DNA of 64,000 nucleotides, from contig NZ_PYJQ01000001.1 in assembly GCF_003024605.1 (NCBI RefSeq), positions 715,001 to 779,000 of the forward strand, written 5' to 3'. Made by a program: the position numbers and the translations under genes. The notes below the pieces were generated by a model that was given only the letters and a program-made list of their open reading frames with translations, ran no database searches and was not told where the DNA came from. This document shows, piece after piece, positions 54,911 through 63,364 of the stretch (within the stretch, counting starts at the first letter, position 1; every line of letters starts with the position of its first letter). The stretch is from Rhizobium sp. JAB6 (lineage in GTDB: Bacteria; Pseudomonadota; Alphaproteobacteria; Rhizobiales; Rhizobiaceae).

Positions 54911-55038
54911 CAAAAAAGCCACAGGAACGCGCGAGCTGAAGAGGATTCTTCGGCTCACTTTCCGCCCAATATGGTCCTTTCGCTCTAAACTCATGATTTA
55001 ATTGGGCTAATTTATGGCTGGACAGATGGTGTCTACGC

Positions 55039-55067
55039 CTTGACTATGCTTTTTCCTAAAACTATGT
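55039..55067 (+). promoter_or_regulatory. atp (Fo) operon promoter
   Basis: CTTGAC-N17-CTATGT matches the rhizobial sigma70 consensus at 11 of 12 positions. It predicts a leader of about 100 nt before atpI. Confidence 0.85.
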
Positions 55068-55172
55068 TGCGCGCGACTTCAAAACGGGCCGAAAGGTGGC
55101 GAAACCTGCCGTTCGTTTACGCGTTGACCGGGGTATAGGGATTACGCGCAGCGAAATGGGGAGGACGTTATC

Positions 55173-55517
55173 ATGACGGATGACCGCGACGAGGGTCTGG
55201 AACAGCGGCGGGCGCAGCTGGGAGCCGAATTGGCGAACAAGCGCGCTGCGGTGAAAGAGGGTGAACACGGGGAGGTTCGCGCCGAGGAGAGCCGTAAGGG
55301 TTATGCTCAGGCGATGAAACTCTCCAGTGAGTTCATAGCTGCGATCATCGTTGGCGTCGTTCTGGGCTATGTCTTCGACCGTTTTATCGGTACGACGCCG
55401 TGGGGCATGATTATTTTTCTGCTTCTCGGATTCTGTGCCGGTGTGCTGAATGTGCTGCGCTCCGCAGGCAAGGTGGCGACACCGGAGCCGCAGGGGCGCG
55501 AGCCTAGTAAGAAATGA
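55173..55517 (+). CDS. atpI: ATP synthase accessory protein AtpI
   Basis: A 114-residue membrane protein at the head of the Fo operon that helps assemble the c-ring. A charged N-terminus (DDRDEGLEQRRAQLGAELANKRA) is followed by two helices (SSEFIAAIIVGVVLGYVFDRFIG and WGMIIFLLLGFCAGVLNVLR). GGGGAGG precedes the ATG. Confidence 0.92.
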   Translation: MTDDRDEGLEQRRAQLGAELANKRAAVKEGEHGEVRAEESRKGYAQAMKLSSEFIAAIIVGVVLGYVFDRFIGTTPWGMIIFLLLGFCAGVLNVLRSAGKVATPEPQGREPSKK

Positions 55518-55595
55518 GCGGAAGCAACGCTGTGGCGTTTTTTCCAAGTGAGAAGCATCCGCTCGGTGGAGCGGAAAAATGAAAGAGAACAAGCG

Positions 55596-56348
55596 GTGGC
55601 AAACGATCCTACCCATCAGTTCCTGATCTTTAAGATTATCCCGATCGATATCGGTGGAATTGATTTTTCGTTCACCAATGCTTCGCTGTTCATGGTTGCT
55701 TCCGCAGTGCTGTCCGCGGGCTTTCTCTATTTCGCCAGCGCGCCGCGCGCCGTTGTCCCGACGCGCTCTCAATCCGTGGCGGAAATGGCCTATGAGTTCA
55801 TCGCTTCGATGTTGAAAGAGGGGGCGGGGACAAAGGGAATGAAGTTCTTCCCGCTGGTCTTCTCGCTGTTCATGTTCGTGCTGACGGCGAACCTGCTGGG
55901 TCTCGTTCCCTACTTCTACACCGTCACCAGCCAGATCATCGTGACGCTGGCGCTCGCATTGCTTGTCATCTTCACCGTTATCTTCTACGGTTTGATCAAG
56001 CACGGTTTCGGCTTCTTCAAGATTTTCGTGCCGCAGGGTGTTCCGGGAATTCTCTTGCCGCTGGTGGTGGGGATTGAAGTCATCTCCTTCCTCTCCCGCC
56101 CGGTTTCGCTGTCCGTTCGTCTTTTCGCCAACATGCTGGCCGGTCATATTACGCTCAAGGTGTTCGCAGGCTTTGTCGCCTCGCTCGGAGCCCTCGGCGC
56201 GCTTGGCATCGGCGGAGCCGTTCTTCCTCTTATCATGACCGTCGCCCTCACCGGTCTCGAGTTCCTTGTCGCCTTCCTTCAGGCTTACGTCTTTGCGGTG
56301 CTGACTTGCATGTACCTCAACGACGCAATCCATCCGGGCGGCCACTAA
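55596..56348 (+). CDS. atpB: ATP synthase Fo subunit a
   Basis: The proton-channel subunit of ATP synthase, 250 residues with five or six membrane helices. It begins with GTG at (M)[20 protein letters not shown]; the in-frame extension upstream has no ribosome binding site. The essential Arg lies in [27 protein letters not shown]. The C-terminal helix [25 protein letters not shown] completes the channel. Confidence 0.96.
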   Translation: MANDPTHQFLIFKIIPIDIGGIDFSFTNASLFMVASAVLSAGFLYFASAPRAVVPTRSQSVAEMAYEFIASMLKEGAGTKGMKFFPLVFSLFMFVLTANLLGLVPYFYTVTSQIIVTLALALLVIFTVIFYGLIKHGFGFFKIFVPQGVPGILLPLVVGIEVISFLSRPVSLSVRLFANMLAGHITLKVFAGFVASLGALGALGIGGAVLPLIMTVALTGLEFLVAFLQAYVFAVLTCMYLNDAIHPGGH

Positions 56349-56415
56349 GGATAAAGACATTGGCGTCTAACGGGCGTCAGTCATTCACCGCACAACCATT
56401 TCAAAGGAGTTCAAC

Positions 56416-56643
56416 ATGGACGCGGAAGCAGCAAAGTTCATCGGCGCAGGTTTGGCTTGCTTTGGTATGGCCGGCACGGCTCTCGGCCTCGGCAATATCT
56501 TCGGCAGCTACCTGTCCGGCGCACTGCGCAACCCGTCGGCTGCTGACAGCCAGTTCGGCCGTCTGGTATTCGGCTTCGCCGTTACGGAAGCTCTGGGCAT
56601 CTTCTCGCTGCTCGTCGCTCTCCTCCTGCTCTTCGCCGTCTGA
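56416..56643 (+). CDS. atpE: ATP synthase Fo subunit c
   Basis: The 75-residue c-ring subunit: two helices joined by the polar loop (ALRNPSA). The proton-carrying Glu lies in the second helix ([22 protein letters not shown]). AAAGGAG precedes the ATG. It is needed in many copies per enzyme, and a stable hairpin follows the gene. Confidence 0.97.
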   Translation: MDAEAAKFIGAGLACFGMAGTALGLGNIFGSYLSGALRNPSAADSQFGRLVFGFAVTEALGIFSLLVALLLLFAV

Positions 56644-56660
56644 TATCAGCGGCGTCATAG

Positions 56661-56689
56661 ATCACGGTTCGCGGATAGCGAGCCGTGAT
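56661..56689 (+). repeat. intercistronic hairpin after atpE
   Basis: ATCACGGTTCGC-GGATA-GCGAGCCGTGAT is a 12-bp stem with one GU pair, followed by TTCTTTG. It lies between atpE and the b' gene and could stabilise or partly terminate the upstream mRNA. Confidence 0.7.
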
Positions 56690-56721
56690 TCTTTGTATTT
56701 GCAGACCACCTGGAGGTGAGC

Positions 56722-57315
56722 ATGTTTGTGACCCCGGCATATGCTGAAGAAGCACCGCCGGCCGCCGGAGCGGTGCACACGGAAACGGGTGCGCCGAATG
56801 AAGGCCATCACGGCGGCGTATTCCCGCCGTTTGACCATACGACGTATCCATCACAGCTGCTTTGGCTGGTGATCACCTTCGTCATCTTCTACGTGGCTAT
56901 GCAGAAGATCGTTATTCCGCGCGTCGGCACCATTCTGGAAAGCCGGCACGACCGGATCGCCCAGGATATCGAAGAGGCCTCGCGCCTGAAGGCTGAGGCC
57001 GACGCCGCCGTCGCGACTTACGAAAGCGAATTGGCTGCTGCACGCGCCAAGGCAAATTCCATCGGCGCCACTGCCCGAGATGCCGCCAAGGCCAAGGCCG
57101 AAGAGGATCGCAAGGCGATCGAGGCAAGCCTGGCTGAAAAGCTCAAGGCCGCCGAAACCCGCATTGCTGAAATCAAGGCGAAAGCCTTCGGCGATGTCGG
57201 CGCGATTGCCGAGGAGACCGCCGGTGCCGTCGTCGAGCAGTTGGTCGGCAATGTCGCCGGCAAGGCCGATGTCGCCTCTGCGGTTGCAGCGGCTGCCGCA
57301 AAGCAGGAGGGGTGA
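56722..57315 (+). CDS. atpG: ATP synthase Fo subunit b'
   Basis: One of two peripheral-stalk b-type subunits, 197 residues. An N-terminal extension ([14 protein letters not shown]...) leads to one membrane helix ([23 protein letters not shown]) and a long Ala/Glu/Lys-rich coiled coil. The ATG at 56722 has GGAGG 5 nt upstream; the GTG 6 bp earlier overlaps that site. The paired b' and b genes are typical of alphaproteobacteria. Confidence 0.93.
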   Translation: MFVTPAYAEEAPPAAGAVHTETGAPNEGHHGGVFPPFDHTTYPSQLLWLVITFVIFYVAMQKIVIPRVGTILESRHDRIAQDIEEASRLKAEADAAVATYESELAAARAKANSIGATARDAAKAKAEEDRKAIEASLAEKLKAAETRIAEIKAKAFGDVGAIAEETAGAVVEQLVGNVAGKADVASAVAAAAAKQEG

Positions 57316-57318
57316 TCC

Positions 57319-57810
57319 ATGGAATTCGCTCTCGATAACACCTTCTTCGCCTTTGTCAGCCTTCTCATCTTCCTCGGCCTGATCGTTTACCTCAAGGTTC
57401 CGGGCATGATGGCAAAGTCGCTGGACGACCGCGCCGATCAGATCCGCAACGAGCTGGCCGAAGCCAAGCGCCTGCGCGAAGAAGCCCAGCACCTGCTGGC
57501 CGAGTATCAGCGCAAGCGTAAAGAAGCCGAGGCTGAAGCAGCGCATATCGTTGCCGCGGCCGAGCGCGAAGCCGAAATGCTGACGACCGAGGCTCGCAAG
57601 AAGACCGAGGAATTCGTTGCCAACCGCACGGCTTTGTCCGAGCAGAAGATCAAGCAGGCCGAAGCCGATGCGATGAAGGCAGTCCGCTCCGCCGCCGTCG
57701 ATCTGGCGATAGCGGCCGCCGAATCGGTTCTGGCAAAGAAGGCCGATGGCAGCGTCCAGTCCGGTCTCTTCGTCGACGCGGTCAAGGAAGTGAAGACGCG
57801 GCTGAACTGA
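57319..57810 (+). CDS. atpF: ATP synthase Fo subunit b
   Basis: The second stalk subunit, 163 residues. An N-terminal helix (NTFFAFVSLLIFLGLIVYLKVPGMMAKSLDDRADQIRNELAEAKRLREEAQ) runs into a long charged coiled coil. It starts 3 bp after the b' stop and ends the Fo operon at a terminator. The F1 genes (atpHAGDC) must lie elsewhere. Confidence 0.96.
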   Translation: MEFALDNTFFAFVSLLIFLGLIVYLKVPGMMAKSLDDRADQIRNELAEAKRLREEAQHLLAEYQRKRKEAEAEAAHIVAAAEREAEMLTTEARKKTEEFVANRTALSEQKIKQAEADAMKAVRSAAVDLAIAAAESVLAKKADGSVQSGLFVDAVKEVKTRLN

Positions 57811-57835
57811 GCCCCGGAATATCGAAATTCGAGAG

Positions 57836-57860
57836 AGCCCTGCTTCGGCGGGGCTTTTTT
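57836..57860 (+). terminator. Fo operon intrinsic terminator
   Basis: AGCCCTGC-TTCG-GCGGGGCT followed by TTTTTTA: a stable TTCG-tetraloop hairpin with a T run, about 25 bp after atpF. Confidence 0.93.
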
Positions 57861-57926
57861 ATTTTCGCCCTGCCGGTTGATCATTGCCGCAACCGACAGC
57901 AAAGTCATGGTATCGAGGAGGGGCGG

Positions 57927-58691
57927 ATGCAGGCGATGACTGGCAGCGAACCGTTTCGCCAAGGCGATCTGATCGTGAGGCCGGCAGCGGCCTGGACACC
58001 CGGCGTGCATGCTTTGCTGACTGCGCTGCGTCGGCATGGTTTCCATGCAGTTCCCCATTCGGCTGGATATGACGAGGCCTGGGAGCGGGTAAGCTATCTG
58101 CCCGGAGATACCGGCGAGCTTGACGAGCACGTCGCTATGCGCGGCGAAAGGGCGCTGCGGTCGGCGGCATCGCTGCTGCGTCACTATCATAATTGCTCCG
58201 CCTTGTTCGCGAAAAGCCTTGAGACCAGTTATGAATGGCAACTGCCGGCGCGGTCGCCTTGCGAGGTCATCTGTCACGGAGATTTCGCCCCCTACAATGT
58301 CGTCCTGAACGACGGCGAGGTGACCGGCCTCATCGATTTCGAGGCTGCGCATCCCGGTCCGCGGGTATGGGATCTGGCCTATGGGATTTATCGTTGGGCG
58401 CCTTTGTCCTCCAGCGCCGCGGTGGAAGGAGCGGGCACACTTGCTGCTCAAGTCCATCGTGCCCGCATCTTTGTCGATGCCTATGGCTTGTCGATTGCGG
58501 AGCGTCCTTCATTGCCCAACGTCATCGTCGAGCGGCTTGAGGCACTGCTGACTTTCATGGAGCATGAGGCCGCGCGCGGTATTGAGAGATATCGCCGAAA
58601 CCTGCAGGATGGGCATGACCGCATCTACCGGCAGGATATCGCCTATATCAAAAAATCCGCCGCGGATATTGTCACCGCACTGACGGGCTGA
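57927..58691 (+). CDS. APH-family phosphotransferase-like protein
   Basis: A 254-residue member of the aminoglycoside/choline kinase-like fold. The catalytic loop is ICHGDFAPYNVVLNDG (Asp and Asn) and the Mg-binding loop is TGLIDFEAAHPGPRVWDLAYGIYRW. The N-lobe Gly-rich loop is weak (FRQGDLIVRPAAAWTPGVHALL). Chromosomal copies like this usually act on small metabolites rather than drugs, so resistance should not be assumed. Substrate unknown. Confidence 0.82.
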   Translation: MQAMTGSEPFRQGDLIVRPAAAWTPGVHALLTALRRHGFHAVPHSAGYDEAWERVSYLPGDTGELDEHVAMRGERALRSAASLLRHYHNCSALFAKSLETSYEWQLPARSPCEVICHGDFAPYNVVLNDGEVTGLIDFEAAHPGPRVWDLAYGIYRWAPLSSSAAVEGAGTLAAQVHRARIFVDAYGLSIAERPSLPNVIVERLEALLTFMEHEAARGIERYRRNLQDGHDRIYRQDIAYIKKSAADIVTALTG

Positions 58692-58695
58692 GTGT

Positions 58696-59355
58696 TCAGA
58701 CGGCCTCTTTGCGCAGCGGACGGAAGCTCATGCGATGCAGCGGGCAGGGACCATGCTCCTCGATGCCGGCGCGGTGCTGAGGAGTGCCATAGCCGGCATG
58801 GGCTGCAAAACCATAGGCCGGAAAGACAATGCCCGCGCGCGCCATCATGCGGTCGCGGGTCACTTTGGCGACGATCGACGCGGCAGCGATGGAGAAGGAG
58901 CGCGCATCTCCTTTGACGACGGCCTTTCCGGGGCAGGCAAGCCCGGCAGGCACATCGAGCCCATCGGTTAGCACATAGCTTGCCGGCACGGCAAGTCCGC
59001 AAACGGCGCGGCGCATCGCATCGAGGCTTGCCTTGCGGATATCGGTCGTATCGATACGGCCGGCGCTGGACGAGGCGATGGAGACCGTTGCTGTTGCGAG
59101 AATCTCGATGAACAGCTCTTCGCGTCTGGCGGCGGTCAGCTGTTTGGAATCGTTCAGACCTTGAGGGATCCGTTCGGGATCGAGAATGACAGCGGCGGCG
59201 ACGACCGGTCCTGCAAGCGGGCCTCGGCCCGCCTCGTCGGCCCCGGCGACAGGCCAATGGCCGGCCCGGCGTGCAATCAGCTCCAGCTCGAAAGTGGGAA
59301 CGAGTGGGACGTCCTCGAAGAGCATTGGAGAATCGGGTGATGTGCTGCGTGTCAT
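58696..59355 (-). CDS. rnhB: ribonuclease HII
   Basis: It removes RNA from RNA-DNA hybrids and ribonucleotides misincorporated in DNA. The catalytic acids lie in [23 protein letters not shown] (Asp-Glu), [10 protein letters not shown] and the DARS segment ([22 protein letters not shown]). From the ATG of [10 protein letters not shown] it has 219 residues; [10 protein letters not shown] 10 codons later is an alternative start. It is on the same strand as the radical SAM gene upstream. Confidence 0.94.
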   Translation of the reverse strand: MTRSTSPDSPMLFEDVPLVPTFELELIARRAGHWPVAGADEAGRGPLAGPVVAAAVILDPERIPQGLNDSKQLTAARREELFIEILATATVSIASSSAGRIDTTDIRKASLDAMRRAVCGLAVPASYVLTDGLDVPAGLACPGKAVVKGDARSFSIAAASIVAKVTRDRMMARAGIVFPAYGFAAHAGYGTPQHRAGIEEHGPCPLHRMSFRPLRKEAV

Positions 59356-59460
59356 GCGGCGAAGCTCGCACACCACCCGATCTCCTGCAAGCCCCCGGTG
59401 GATCAGGGCGGCGAACCCAGGGGCTTTTCCAGCGGGGTCAGGGAAAACCCGCAAGGAATA

Positions 59461-60618
59461 TCAAAGCAGCGACAGCTGCACCCCGCTGCCATCGGGCGGC
59501 ACGAACAGATCGTCGCGCAAAGCGATATTGCGGCGCGTGAGCTCGAGCCGGCGCGTCGCCATTTCGAAGCGACGGCTGATCTGCCAGGCATAAGGCCCGG
59601 CACCCTTCATGCGCTTGCCGAATTCCGCATCGTAATCCTTGCCGCCGCGCATCGAACGGATCAGCGACATGACGTGACGGTAGCGATCCGGATAATGCTG
59701 CAGCAGCCAATCGCGAAACAGCGGGCTCACCTCCAGTGGCAGTCGCAGGATGACATAGCTCGCCTCCTGCGCGCCGGCCGCTTTGCCCGCATCGAGGATG
59801 CGCTCGATTTCATGATCGTTGAGGGCAGGGATAATCGGCGCCACCATGATCGCAGTGCGGATGCCGGCCTCGTTCAAGGCCTGGATCGCCTCCAGCCGCC
59901 GCGGCGGCGTCGCAGCCCGCGGCTCCATGGTGCGCGCGAGCTTGCGGTCGAGCGTCGTCACCGACAGGCCCACCCGCACCAGGTTCTTGGATGCCATCTC
60001 TTTCAGGATGTCGATATCGCGCATGACCAGCGCCGACTTGGTGACGATGGCGACCGGATGGTTCGCGCGGTTTAGCACCTCGAGGATCTGGCGCATGATT
60101 CGCCATTCCTTCTCGATCGGCTGATAGGGGTCGGTATTGGTGCCTATGGCGATGACGCGCGGCTTGTAACCGGGCTTTGCCAGTTCGCGTTCCAGAAGCT
60201 TGGCCGCATCCGGCTTGGCAAACAGCTTCGATTCGAAATCCAGCCCCGCCGACAGTCCCATATAGGCATGCGTCGGCCGCGCGAAGCAGTAGATGCAGCC
60301 ATGCTCGCAGCCACGATAGGGATTGATGGAACGATCGAAAGAAATGTCGGGGGATTCGTTGCGGGTAATGGCGGTGCGCGGCTTCTCCACCTGCACTTCG
60401 GTTTTGAAGGGCGGCAGCTCCTCCCAGCTTTGCCAGCCGTCGTCGAAGGCTTCGCGCTGCTGCGGCTCGAACCGACCGCTGGGGTTCAATCCGGCGCCAC
60501 GTCCGCGCCGACGCTCGGCATCGACCCTGAGACCGGAATCGGCGATCAAAGCGTTGGCAACGTCTGCCGTATGGGCAGGCGCGAAAGCGGCCTGCCCTGC
60601 AAGGGACTGTTCGTTCAT
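59461..60618 (-). CDS. PA0069-family radical SAM protein
   Basis: A 385-residue radical SAM enzyme of the SplB-like group typified by PA0069. The [4Fe-4S] motif is GCEHGCIYCFARPTHAY (Cys-x3-Cys-x2-Cys), followed by VIAIGTNTDPYQPIEKEW and HPVAIVTKSALVMRD. GGAG lies 6 nt before the MNEQSLAGQ start; the upstream in-frame extension is spurious. Spore photoproduct repair is not expected in this host, so its substrate is unknown. It is 106 bp upstream of rnhB, perhaps co-transcribed. Confidence 0.9.
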   Translation of the reverse strand: MNEQSLAGQAAFAPAHTADVANALIADSGLRVDAERRRGRGAGLNPSGRFEPQQREAFDDGWQSWEELPPFKTEVQVEKPRTAITRNESPDISFDRSINPYRGCEHGCIYCFARPTHAYMGLSAGLDFESKLFAKPDAAKLLERELAKPGYKPRVIAIGTNTDPYQPIEKEWRIMRQILEVLNRANHPVAIVTKSALVMRDIDILKEMASKNLVRVGLSVTTLDRKLARTMEPRAATPPRRLEAIQALNEAGIRTAIMVAPIIPALNDHEIERILDAGKAAGAQEASYVILRLPLEVSPLFRDWLLQHYPDRYRHVMSLIRSMRGGKDYDAEFGKRMKGAGPYAWQISRRFEMATRRLELTRRNIALRDDLFVPPDGSGVQLSLL

Positions 60619-60857
60619 CGGTAGCTCCAGGCGGTTCATGCCATTGCACGCCGCGTCTAAGATGATTAAATTCCTATCCGACAAATGAGAACATTGCAAG
60701 AACAAAAATCCGGAATCGCGACTTTCCACATCATTGGGAGGAGGGGTTGGCGATGCCCGCGGCGAAGGTTTCCGGCGGCATATGATGCTTTTCTTAAACG
60801 TTTTGAGCTGAGGGTTAGACGCTGGCAATAAATGATGCGCCGCACTATAAAAGGGCA

Positions 60858-61376
60858 ATGTTGACGGTCATCATCGAATGCCAGGATCACGAACCCGAAC
60901 TGGCGCAGACATTGGCGGCATTGGTGGCAGGCGCGGTCGAGGGGCTGGTCAGCGATGTAGTCGTGCTCGATCACGGCTCCAGCGATGGCACATCGAAAGT
61001 GGCGGATGCTGCCGGCTGCCGCTTTTATTCGCAGTGGGATATCAAGGACATAGTGCGGTCGGCCCGCGGTGAATGGCTGTTGCTGGTCGAGCCGGGCGCA
61101 CGGCCGCAAGCTGGGTGGATCGACGAGATCGCCGAATATGTCGCCCTGAACAAAGTGCCGGCGCGGTTTACGGCATCGCGCGGCTACCGCCGCCCCTTTC
61201 TGAAGCGGATCGGCCGCCGCTCGCCGCCCCTGGAACTGGGCCTGCTGCTTTCCAAGCATCAGGCCATCGCGATCGCCAGGTCGGGCATGCGACTCGCGGA
61301 ATTCGCCAAGGGCCAGAAGGGCCGCAAACTTTCGAGCGAACTCATTCCCTCATGGGTGGCGCGCGCGGCGCGGTAG
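60858..61376 (+). CDS. small family 2-type glycosyltransferase-like protein
   Basis: A 172-residue protein with a GT-A start: LTVIIECQDHEPELAQTLAALVAGAVEGLVSDVVVLDHGSSDGTSKVADAAGC, then WLLLVEPGARPQAGWIDEI in place of the usual DxD. It is shorter than normal GT2 enzymes and lacks the acceptor domain and the clear DxD (it reads VEPGA). It may be inactive or a specialised small transferase. Standing alone, divergent from the radical SAM gene. Confidence 0.72.
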   Translation: MLTVIIECQDHEPELAQTLAALVAGAVEGLVSDVVVLDHGSSDGTSKVADAAGCRFYSQWDIKDIVRSARGEWLLLVEPGARPQAGWIDEIAEYVALNKVPARFTASRGYRRPFLKRIGRRSPPLELGLLLSKHQAIAIARSGMRLAEFAKGQKGRKLSSELIPSWVARAAR

Positions 61377-61509
61377 GTCGCTTTCTACAGATTCCATTTG
61401 TAAACGCGGGAATAGCTGCGATAATTCTCGTGTGGCGGCACCTTTCGCGTGTCGCGTTGGTGGCCGACCATGAAGATGCCGATATCAGGCGGAACTGGTC
61501 AGCAGAACT

Positions 61510-61551
61510 CTCCTTTTCCGCCGGGATTTCGGCGAAAGGAGGTGCGTTATG
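61510..61551 (+). promoter_or_regulatory. hairpin sequestering the ribosome binding site
   Basis: CTCCTTT-TC-CGCC (61510-61522) pairs with GGCG-AAAGGAG (61531-61541): 11 pairs, one 2-nt bulge, 8-nt loop. The 3' arm contains the whole AAAGGAG Shine-Dalgarno of the gene that starts 7 nt later at 61549. Melting would switch translation on, as in RNA thermometers. Confidence 0.6.
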
Positions 61552-61857
61552 AAACGCACGATGCTCTACCGCCTCATGGGAACCGTCCTCGTTGCAAGTG
61601 CAATTCTTTTCCCCGGCAACGCCGCCGCTCAGGTAACCTTGGCCTGCGCCAAGCGCGTCGATATCGTCGCGTTTCTTGGCGATCATCTTTCGGAAAAGCT
61701 TTCGGCTGTCGGCAAGCTCGATCAGAGCACGATTGTTGAGATCTACGCCGCCGAGAGCGGCAACTGGACACTGCTGATGAGCGACGCATCCGGCCGAAGC
61801 TGCATCATTCTCAGCGGCGATTCCTGGGAATCAATTCCTGTCCTGCCGAAGGCATGA
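61549..61857 (+). CDS. small secreted protein of unknown function
   Basis: A 102-residue protein with a signal peptide (MKRTMLYRLMGTVLVASAILFPGNAAA-QV). The small mature domain (LACAKRVDIVAFLGDHLSEKLSAVGKLDQSTIVEIYAAESGNWTLLMSDASGRSCIIL) has two Cys that may form a disulfide. It resembles small periplasmic proteins of rhizobia without known role. AAAGGAGG is an excellent ribosome binding site but is buried in a hairpin. Confidence 0.78.
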   Translation: MKRTMLYRLMGTVLVASAILFPGNAAAQVTLACAKRVDIVAFLGDHLSEKLSAVGKLDQSTIVEIYAAESGNWTLLMSDASGRSCIILSGDSWESIPVLPKA

Positions 61858-61888
61858 TGGTCGCGCGATGGCGCGGCGAGCCGAAGAT

Positions 61889-62446
61889 CTATCTGGAGCC
61901 GGCGCCGCGCTTCAGATGCTCATCGAGGCGCGGCATGATCTCCACGAAATTGCAGGGCATGTGGCGATAGTCGAGTTGCGCCTTCAAGATACCGTCCCAT
62001 GCATCCTTGCAGGCGCCAGGCGAACCCGGCAGCACGAAGATGAAGGTGGCGTTGGCCACACCGCCGGTCGCCCGCGACTGGATGGTGGCCGTGCCGATCT
62101 TGTCATAGGAGATACGATGGAAAACCTCGGAAAAGCCGTCCATTCGCTTTTCGAAGAGGGGCTCCAGCGCTTCGGGCGTGACGTCGCGGCCGGTAAAGCC
62201 CGTGCCGCCGGTGGTGATCACGACGTCGACCGCATCATCCTTGGTCCAGGCTTCCACCTGCGCGCGGATGTGCTCCTTGTCATCGGGAACGATGGCGCGA
62301 GCGGCCAATCGGTGACCGGCGTCCGCAATGCGTGCGACCAGCGTATCGCCCGATTTATCGTCGGCAAGCGTGCGCGTATCGGAAACGGTCAGCACGGCGA
62401 TGCCGACGGGAATGAAGGATCTTTCATTGACCGGACCTGCCATCAT
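61889..62446 (-). CDS. moaB: molybdenum cofactor biosynthesis protein B
   Basis: A 185-residue MoaB/MogA-fold protein involved in adenylylating molybdopterin. Motifs are VLTVSDTRTLADDKSGDTLV, VITTGGTGFTGRDVTPEAL and FVLPGSPGACKDAWD. The ATG at 62446 overlaps the ispE stop as ATGA, so it is translationally coupled to ispE; an adjacent ATG is also possible. No other molybdenum cofactor gene is in the window. Confidence 0.94.
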   Translation of the reverse strand: MMAGPVNERSFIPVGIAVLTVSDTRTLADDKSGDTLVARIADAGHRLAARAIVPDDKEHIRAQVEAWTKDDAVDVVITTGGTGFTGRDVTPEALEPLFEKRMDGFSEVFHRISYDKIGTATIQSRATGGVANATFIFVLPGSPGACKDAWDGILKAQLDYRHMPCNFVEIMPRLDEHLKRGAGSR

Positions 62447-63357
62447 GCCTCTCCCGCGATCGTCTCCGTCACTTGGAAATACCAGTCCGGCTTCTGTCTG
62501 TGAAGCGATGCGGCGGCTTTCTTCGCCTGTTCGGCATCGGCGAAGATGCCGAAACAGGTGGCACCTGAGCCGGACATGCGCGTCAGGATCGGGGATTCGC
62601 CTTCGATCAGTCCGGAAAGCACGCCAATCTCGCCGCAGATCGAGCGCGCCGCCGGTTCGAGATCGTTGCGCAGGGTCTTGATCGTGTCGATCCATTCGCC
62701 TTGACCTTGCGGCATCTGCGACGGAAATAGCAATGGCGGATTATCCTTGCGCATGAGCTGGCGGAATACATCCGGCGTGGAGACGCCAACGAGCGGATTG
62801 CCGAGAACCACCGGAAAGGAAGGAAAGGACGGCAGCAAGTCTATCGCCTCGCCGATTCCGCGCGCTGTCAGCGGTCGGCTCGAAAGGCACATCGGTACAT
62901 CGGCGCCAAGCTTCAGGGCTATTCTTTTGAGGGTACCTTCAGGCAGGCCGAGGCGCCAGAGCCGCATCAGCCCGCGCAATGCCGCAGCCGCATCGGCCGA
63001 ACCGCCGCCGATTCCCGATGCGATCGGCAGATTCTTTTCCAGATGAATATGGACGGCGGGCGCATCGAGGCCGGAAGAGTTGGCTTCCTGGCGCAAGAGA
63101 TCGCGCGCCTTGAGCACGAGGTTGTCGCCGGCCTCGGCATCGGCCGAAAGGAGCGGCCCAAAGCGCCCCGAAAGGCTGAAATCGTCATTCTCGCTTGCGC
63201 GAAAGAAAAGACGATCGCCATGGCGGGCAAAACTGACAAGCATGTCGAGCAGATGATAGCCATCCGCACGGCGCCCCGTCACATGCAGCGCGAGATTGAT
63301 CTTTGCGGGCGCTTCTTCCGTGAGGTCGAAATCGCCCGCTGCCAAGATCGTGCTCAT
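62443..63357 (-). CDS. ispE: 4-diphosphocytidyl-2-C-methyl-D-erythritol kinase
   Basis: A GHMP kinase of the MEP isoprenoid pathway, 304 residues. It begins with EEAPAKINLALHVTGRRADGYHLLDMLVSF; the ATP loop is NLPIASGIGGGSADAAAALRGLM and motif 3 is RMSGSGATCFGIFAD. It lies between the TPR gene upstream (8-bp gap) and moaB downstream, forming a compact three-gene unit. Confidence 0.96.
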   Translation of the reverse strand: MSTILAAGDFDLTEEAPAKINLALHVTGRRADGYHLLDMLVSFARHGDRLFFRASENDDFSLSGRFGPLLSADAEAGDNLVLKARDLLRQEANSSGLDAPAVHIHLEKNLPIASGIGGGSADAAAALRGLMRLWRLGLPEGTLKRIALKLGADVPMCLSSRPLTARGIGEAIDLLPSFPSFPVVLGNPLVGVSTPDVFRQLMRKDNPPLLFPSQMPQGQGEWIDTIKTLRNDLEPAARSICGEIGVLSGLIEGESPILTRMSGSGATCFGIFADAEQAKKAAASLHRQKPDWYFQVTETIAGEA

Positions 63358-63364
63358 GGAAGTC

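Noticed and set aside
57927..58691. Aminoglycoside resistance gene
   Set aside because: Only the general APH fold is recognisable. It is a chromosomal core neighbour with no mobile element, so metabolite phosphorylation is more likely.
59461..60618. Spore photoproduct lyase
   Set aside because: The radical SAM core is SplB-like, but the sequence fits the PA0069 group and the organism does not form spores.
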